NCBI RefSeq assembly: GCF_034111725.1
Contig: NZ_JAWUWR010000079.1
Span: 1-64,000 of the forward strand
From: Thalassolituus sp034111725
Lineage (GTDB): Bacteria; Pseudomonadota; Gammaproteobacteria; Pseudomonadales; Oceanobacteraceae
Direction of reading: 5' to 3'
Length of the DNA stretch: 64,000 nucleotides
Below the pieces are notes generated by a model that worked only from the letters and a program-made list of their open reading frames with translations, had not been told where the DNA came from and ran no database searches. Both the position numbers and the translations under genes were made by a program. How positions within the stretch are numbered: the first letter of the stretch is position 1; each line of letters starts with the position of its first letter. Positions 61,926 through 64,000 of the stretch are shown piece by piece.

Positions 61926-62810
61926 ATGGCACAACCTTCAATCGGCTTTATTGGTATGGGCTTGATGGGTGTCCCCATGACGTTACGCTTACTGGGTGCA
62001 GGGTTTGAGGTCCGTGTTTGGAATCGTAGCGTCGAAAAATGCGACAGAGTTGTGTCTGCAGGAGCAATTCTTACTGACAAACTTGACGATTTGGTTCGTC
62101 ATAGTGATATTGTCATGCTTTGCGTTACCGATACTGCGGCAGTGAGTGATATTGTTTTTGGCAATGCGGGTGTCGCGAGTTCGGCGCGCGCTGGGCAGGT
62201 GCTTGTTGACTTTTCGAGTATCGAACCACAAGCGACACGAATGATGGCTGAGCGTTTATACACGACCTCTGGTTGTGTTTGGATTGATGCTCCAGTGTCG
62301 GGTGGTGTTGCTGGGGCTGAGCAGGGTACATTAGCTATCATGGCTGGTGGGCCAGAGGAAGTACTTGCAACTATCCGACCTTTATTGGCACCGTTATCAC
62401 AGCGGGTGACTCGTGTAGGTGATGTAGGCTCGGGGCAAGTAACTAAAATCTGCAATCAGATGTTGGTAAGCTGCAATGTACTAGTAATGGCTGAAGTGAT
62501 GGCTCTGGCTGAAAAAGCGGGAGTCGATGCCGAGCAAATTCCTGTCGCGCTAAAAGGCGGCTTTGCCGATTCTATCCCGTTGCAGTTGACGGGACCTCGA
62601 ATGGCCAAGCGCGATTTTGATGAAGTGAAATGGCATGTCAAAACACTATTGAAAGATCTTGATATGGCCAACAATTTAGCAAAAATAATGAACAGCTCCG
62701 CACCTATGGTTGGTTTAGGTGCTGAGTTAATGCGACTTCATGCGAGTCAGGGGAATGCCGAGCGCGATCCTTGTACTCTCGTCTCAATGTATGTGGAGAA
62801 ACCTGAGTGA
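61926..62810 (+). CDS. NAD(P)-dependent 2-hydroxy-3-oxopropionate reductase-type dehydrogenase
   Basis: The 294-residue product belongs to the beta-hydroxyacid dehydrogenase family. It has the nucleotide fold GFIGMGLMGVPMTLRL near 8-23, DAPVSGGVAGAEQGTLAIMAGG near 121-142 and GQVTKICNQMLVSCN near 169-183, where Lys is catalytic. AAGGAG lies five to six bases upstream of the ATG. The next gene, hydroxypyruvate isomerase, overlaps its stop by four bases. That pairing makes tartronate semialdehyde (2-hydroxy-3-oxopropionate) the likely substrate, in glyoxylate use, rather than 3-hydroxyisobutyrate. Confidence 0.85.
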   Translation: MAQPSIGFIGMGLMGVPMTLRLLGAGFEVRVWNRSVEKCDRVVSAGAILTDKLDDLVRHSDIVMLCVTDTAAVSDIVFGNAGVASSARAGQVLVDFSSIEPQATRMMAERLYTTSGCVWIDAPVSGGVAGAEQGTLAIMAGGPEEVLATIRPLLAPLSQRVTRVGDVGSGQVTKICNQMLVSCNVLVMAEVMALAEKAGVDAEQIPVALKGGFADSIPLQLTGPRMAKRDFDEVKWHVKTLLKDLDMANNLAKIMNSSAPMVGLGAELMRLHASQGNAERDPCTLVSMYVEKPE

Positions 62811-63598
62811 AACTCACTGCGAATTTATCGCTACTATACACAGAATTACCGTTTTTAAGTCGCTTCGCAGCGGCACGTAAAGATGGTTTTGAGGCGGTTG
62901 AAATTCAATTTCCTTACGACACGCCGATTGCTGATATTCAACGCGCATTGGCAGAATCGAATCTTCGTTGCGTGCTCATTAATGTGTCTGCTGGTGATTT
63001 AATGTCTGGCGGTGAAGGCTTGGCAGCCATTCCAGGGAAAACTGCAGAATTTGCAGCCGCATTAGTCGAGTGCCAAGCGTATGCACGTGCCTTGAAAGTT
63101 AAATGTGTGAATGTATTACCAGGCCGTTGTTTTGATGCTAACAAGCGAGCTAGTTATTTAGCGACCTTTCAAAACAACTTATTAGAAACCGCCCGCCACC
63201 TAGCCCCCTTCGGGATTACCACTACGTTTGAAGCAATTAATACTCAAGATATGCCAGGTTTTCTAATATCGACAGGCGAGCAAATGCTGCGTGTATTAGA
63301 GGAGGTTAATCATCCTTCGATTAAGATGCAGTTTGATATTTATCACATGGCTGTAATGGGTGAGAATATTCCAACCTTCATTAAAAACTATGCTAACGAC
63401 ATTGGTCATATTCAGTTCGCTGACACGCCAGGGCGTCATGAGCCAGGTACGGGTAGCTTAGATTTTAATCAGATTTTTTGTGCCATTGAAGAGTCTGAAT
63501 ATGATGGCTGGGTCGGTGCAGAGTACCGTCCGGGTCGCCCAAATACATCGGTAACGATGGCTTGGAAGAATAAATTGCCAGCACAGGAATGTGTTTAA
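62807..63598 (+). CDS. hyi: Hydroxypyruvate isomerase family protein
   Basis: Hyi interconverts hydroxypyruvate and tartronate semialdehyde. The 263-residue TIM-barrel product has MKLTANLSLLYTELPFLSRF at the start, AIEIQFPYD-like FEAVEIQFPYD near 29-38, EAINTQDMPGFLIST near 141-155 and MQFDIYHMAVMGEN near 174-187. GHIQFADTPGRHEPGTG near 203-219 completes the metal/substrate set. The GTG start overlaps the reductase stop by four bases. No glyoxylate carboligase gene is in view, so the rest of the pathway must be elsewhere. Its stop overlaps the end of the minus-strand neighbour by two bases. Confidence 0.88.
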   Translation: MKLTANLSLLYTELPFLSRFAAARKDGFEAVEIQFPYDTPIADIQRALAESNLRCVLINVSAGDLMSGGEGLAAIPGKTAEFAAALVECQAYARALKVKCVNVLPGRCFDANKRASYLATFQNNLLETARHLAPFGITTTFEAINTQDMPGFLISTGEQMLRVLEEVNHPSIKMQFDIYHMAVMGENIPTFIKNYANDIGHIQFADTPGRHEPGTGSLDFNQIFCAIEESEYDGWVGAEYRPGRPNTSVTMAWKNKLPAQECV

Positions 63599-64000
63599 GA
63601 AAACATGTCTAGCTGGTCGCTATCGGGTGGCTGGTTAGTGCTGTTGCGTTGAGTTTTTGCTGGTTTTTCAGCTTTTTTGTCATCAGAGGTGGTCGACTCT
63701 TTTGGAGCGGTAACGTCTACCGATTCTGCAAATAGTGAGTTCGGAGGTGCGTCCTCTTCCTCTGATTTTATTTCTTCCTCTGCTGTTGTTTCTTCTGCTT
63801 TTTCAGCCTCTGCATTTGTTTCAGCTACTAAGGCACTGCTAACCACATCTGGCTTATCGACAGCCAGTCTCAGCTCGGCACGCGACGTAAACAAATCAAA
63901 CTGCGGGATATCTAATTCTTCTTCGACATCAATTGCATTGCGAGAGGCAATAATCTTTTGGCGGCGCTTTTCGCAGTTATTAATGATGAGTTGTTGCTGG
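63595..64000 (-). CDS. C-terminal part of an acidic protein with two clamp-binding-like motifs (partial)
   Basis: The minus-strand frame enters from the right edge and ends at TAA 63595-63597, giving 134 visible residues. The inner part (INNCEKRRQKIIASRNAIDV) looks folded. Then follows QFDLF (63889-63903), a long Glu/Ala/Lys-rich linker without hydrophobic core, and QLDMF just before the last Ser (63601-63615). QLxLF/QxxLF is the consensus for binding the DNA polymerase III beta sliding clamp, so the protein may act in DNA replication or repair. The N-terminal part lies outside, so the family is unknown. The stop overlaps hyi. Confidence 0.7.
   Translation of the reverse strand, partial: QQQLIINNCEKRRQKIIASRNAIDVEEELDIPQFDLFTSRAELRLAVDKPDVVSSALVAETNAEAEKAEETTAEEEIKSEEEDAPPNSLFAESVDVTAPKESTTSDDKKAEKPAKTQRNSTNQPPDSDQLDMFS

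Noticed and set aside
1..64000. CRISPR arrays, tRNA and rRNA genes
   Set aside because: No regularly spaced repeats, cloverleaf-like sequences or rRNA cores were seen; small RNAs could still be missed without a covariance search.

Overview
The window looks like part of a marine gammaproteobacterial chromosome, most likely of the Oceanospirillales/Pseudomonadales kind. I infer this from gene content and order: tsaB, uppP and rsmJ next to plsB; suhB/trmJ/cysE/iscR/iscS/ndk/rlmN/pilF/ispG/hisS/yfgM/bamB/der in the order seen in Pseudomonas relatives; corC-ypjD/ffh; an EarP-type EF-P; and an alpha/beta bacterioferritin pair. Base composition is moderate. I see no rRNA or tRNA gene, no integrase, no insertion sequence and no CRISPR array.

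Layout. 1-2.6 kb: end of an Ala/Pro/Lys-rich protein, tsaB, uppP, rsmJ. 2.7-7.2 kb: plsB, slyX, a membrane-anchored cold-shock protein, a newly proposed 31-residue ORF and suhB. 7.4-19.4 kb: a long rightward housekeeping block from trmJ to der. 19.5-24 kb: a crotonase and an acyl-CoA dehydrogenase (leftward), a GlxA-type regulator and a PAP2 phosphatase. 24.1-27 kb: a Tim44-like protein, then earP-efp. 27.1-33 kb: a complete leftward urease operon, ureD-A-B-C-E-F-G-hupE. 33.3-40.7 kb: metG, corC, ypjD, ffh, an outer-membrane barrel and yjbQ. 40.7-51.3 kb: an accessory block, all leftward and tightly packed, combining a type I restriction-modification system with Fic, KAP NTPase, RhuM-like and YgjP-like genes. 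51.3-64 kb: an old yellow enzyme, small unknown genes, thrC, two bacterioferritins, a retropepsin/7TM/ATP-grasp cassette, an HDOD gene, a tartronate-semialdehyde-reductase/hydroxypyruvate-isomerase pair, and the end of a protein with two candidate sliding-clamp motifs.

Several core genes are eroded. SuhB has lost residues that hold catalytic metals. ndk carries an in-frame TAA exactly where a conserved Glu codon belongs, and the normal C-terminus follows it in frame. iscS lacks its C-terminal tail and the usual iscU-iscA-hscB-hscA-fdx genes are missing between iscS and ndk. rodZ is missing between pilF and ispG.

The strongest candidate for an undescribed system is the 10.6-kb leftward operon at 40.7-51.3 kb. 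In transcript order it reads: half-size HsdS, HsdM, a 52-residue ORF containing a 30-bp perfect palindrome, a self-inhibited (class II) Fic protein, full-length HsdS, a KAP P-loop NTPase, an internally shortened RhuM-like protein, HsdR and a YgjP-type metallopeptidase. Several genes overlap or are only a few bases apart, so they are probably co-expressed. I infer a composite defence locus in which restriction is combined with an AMPylator and accessory ATPase; no function has been shown.
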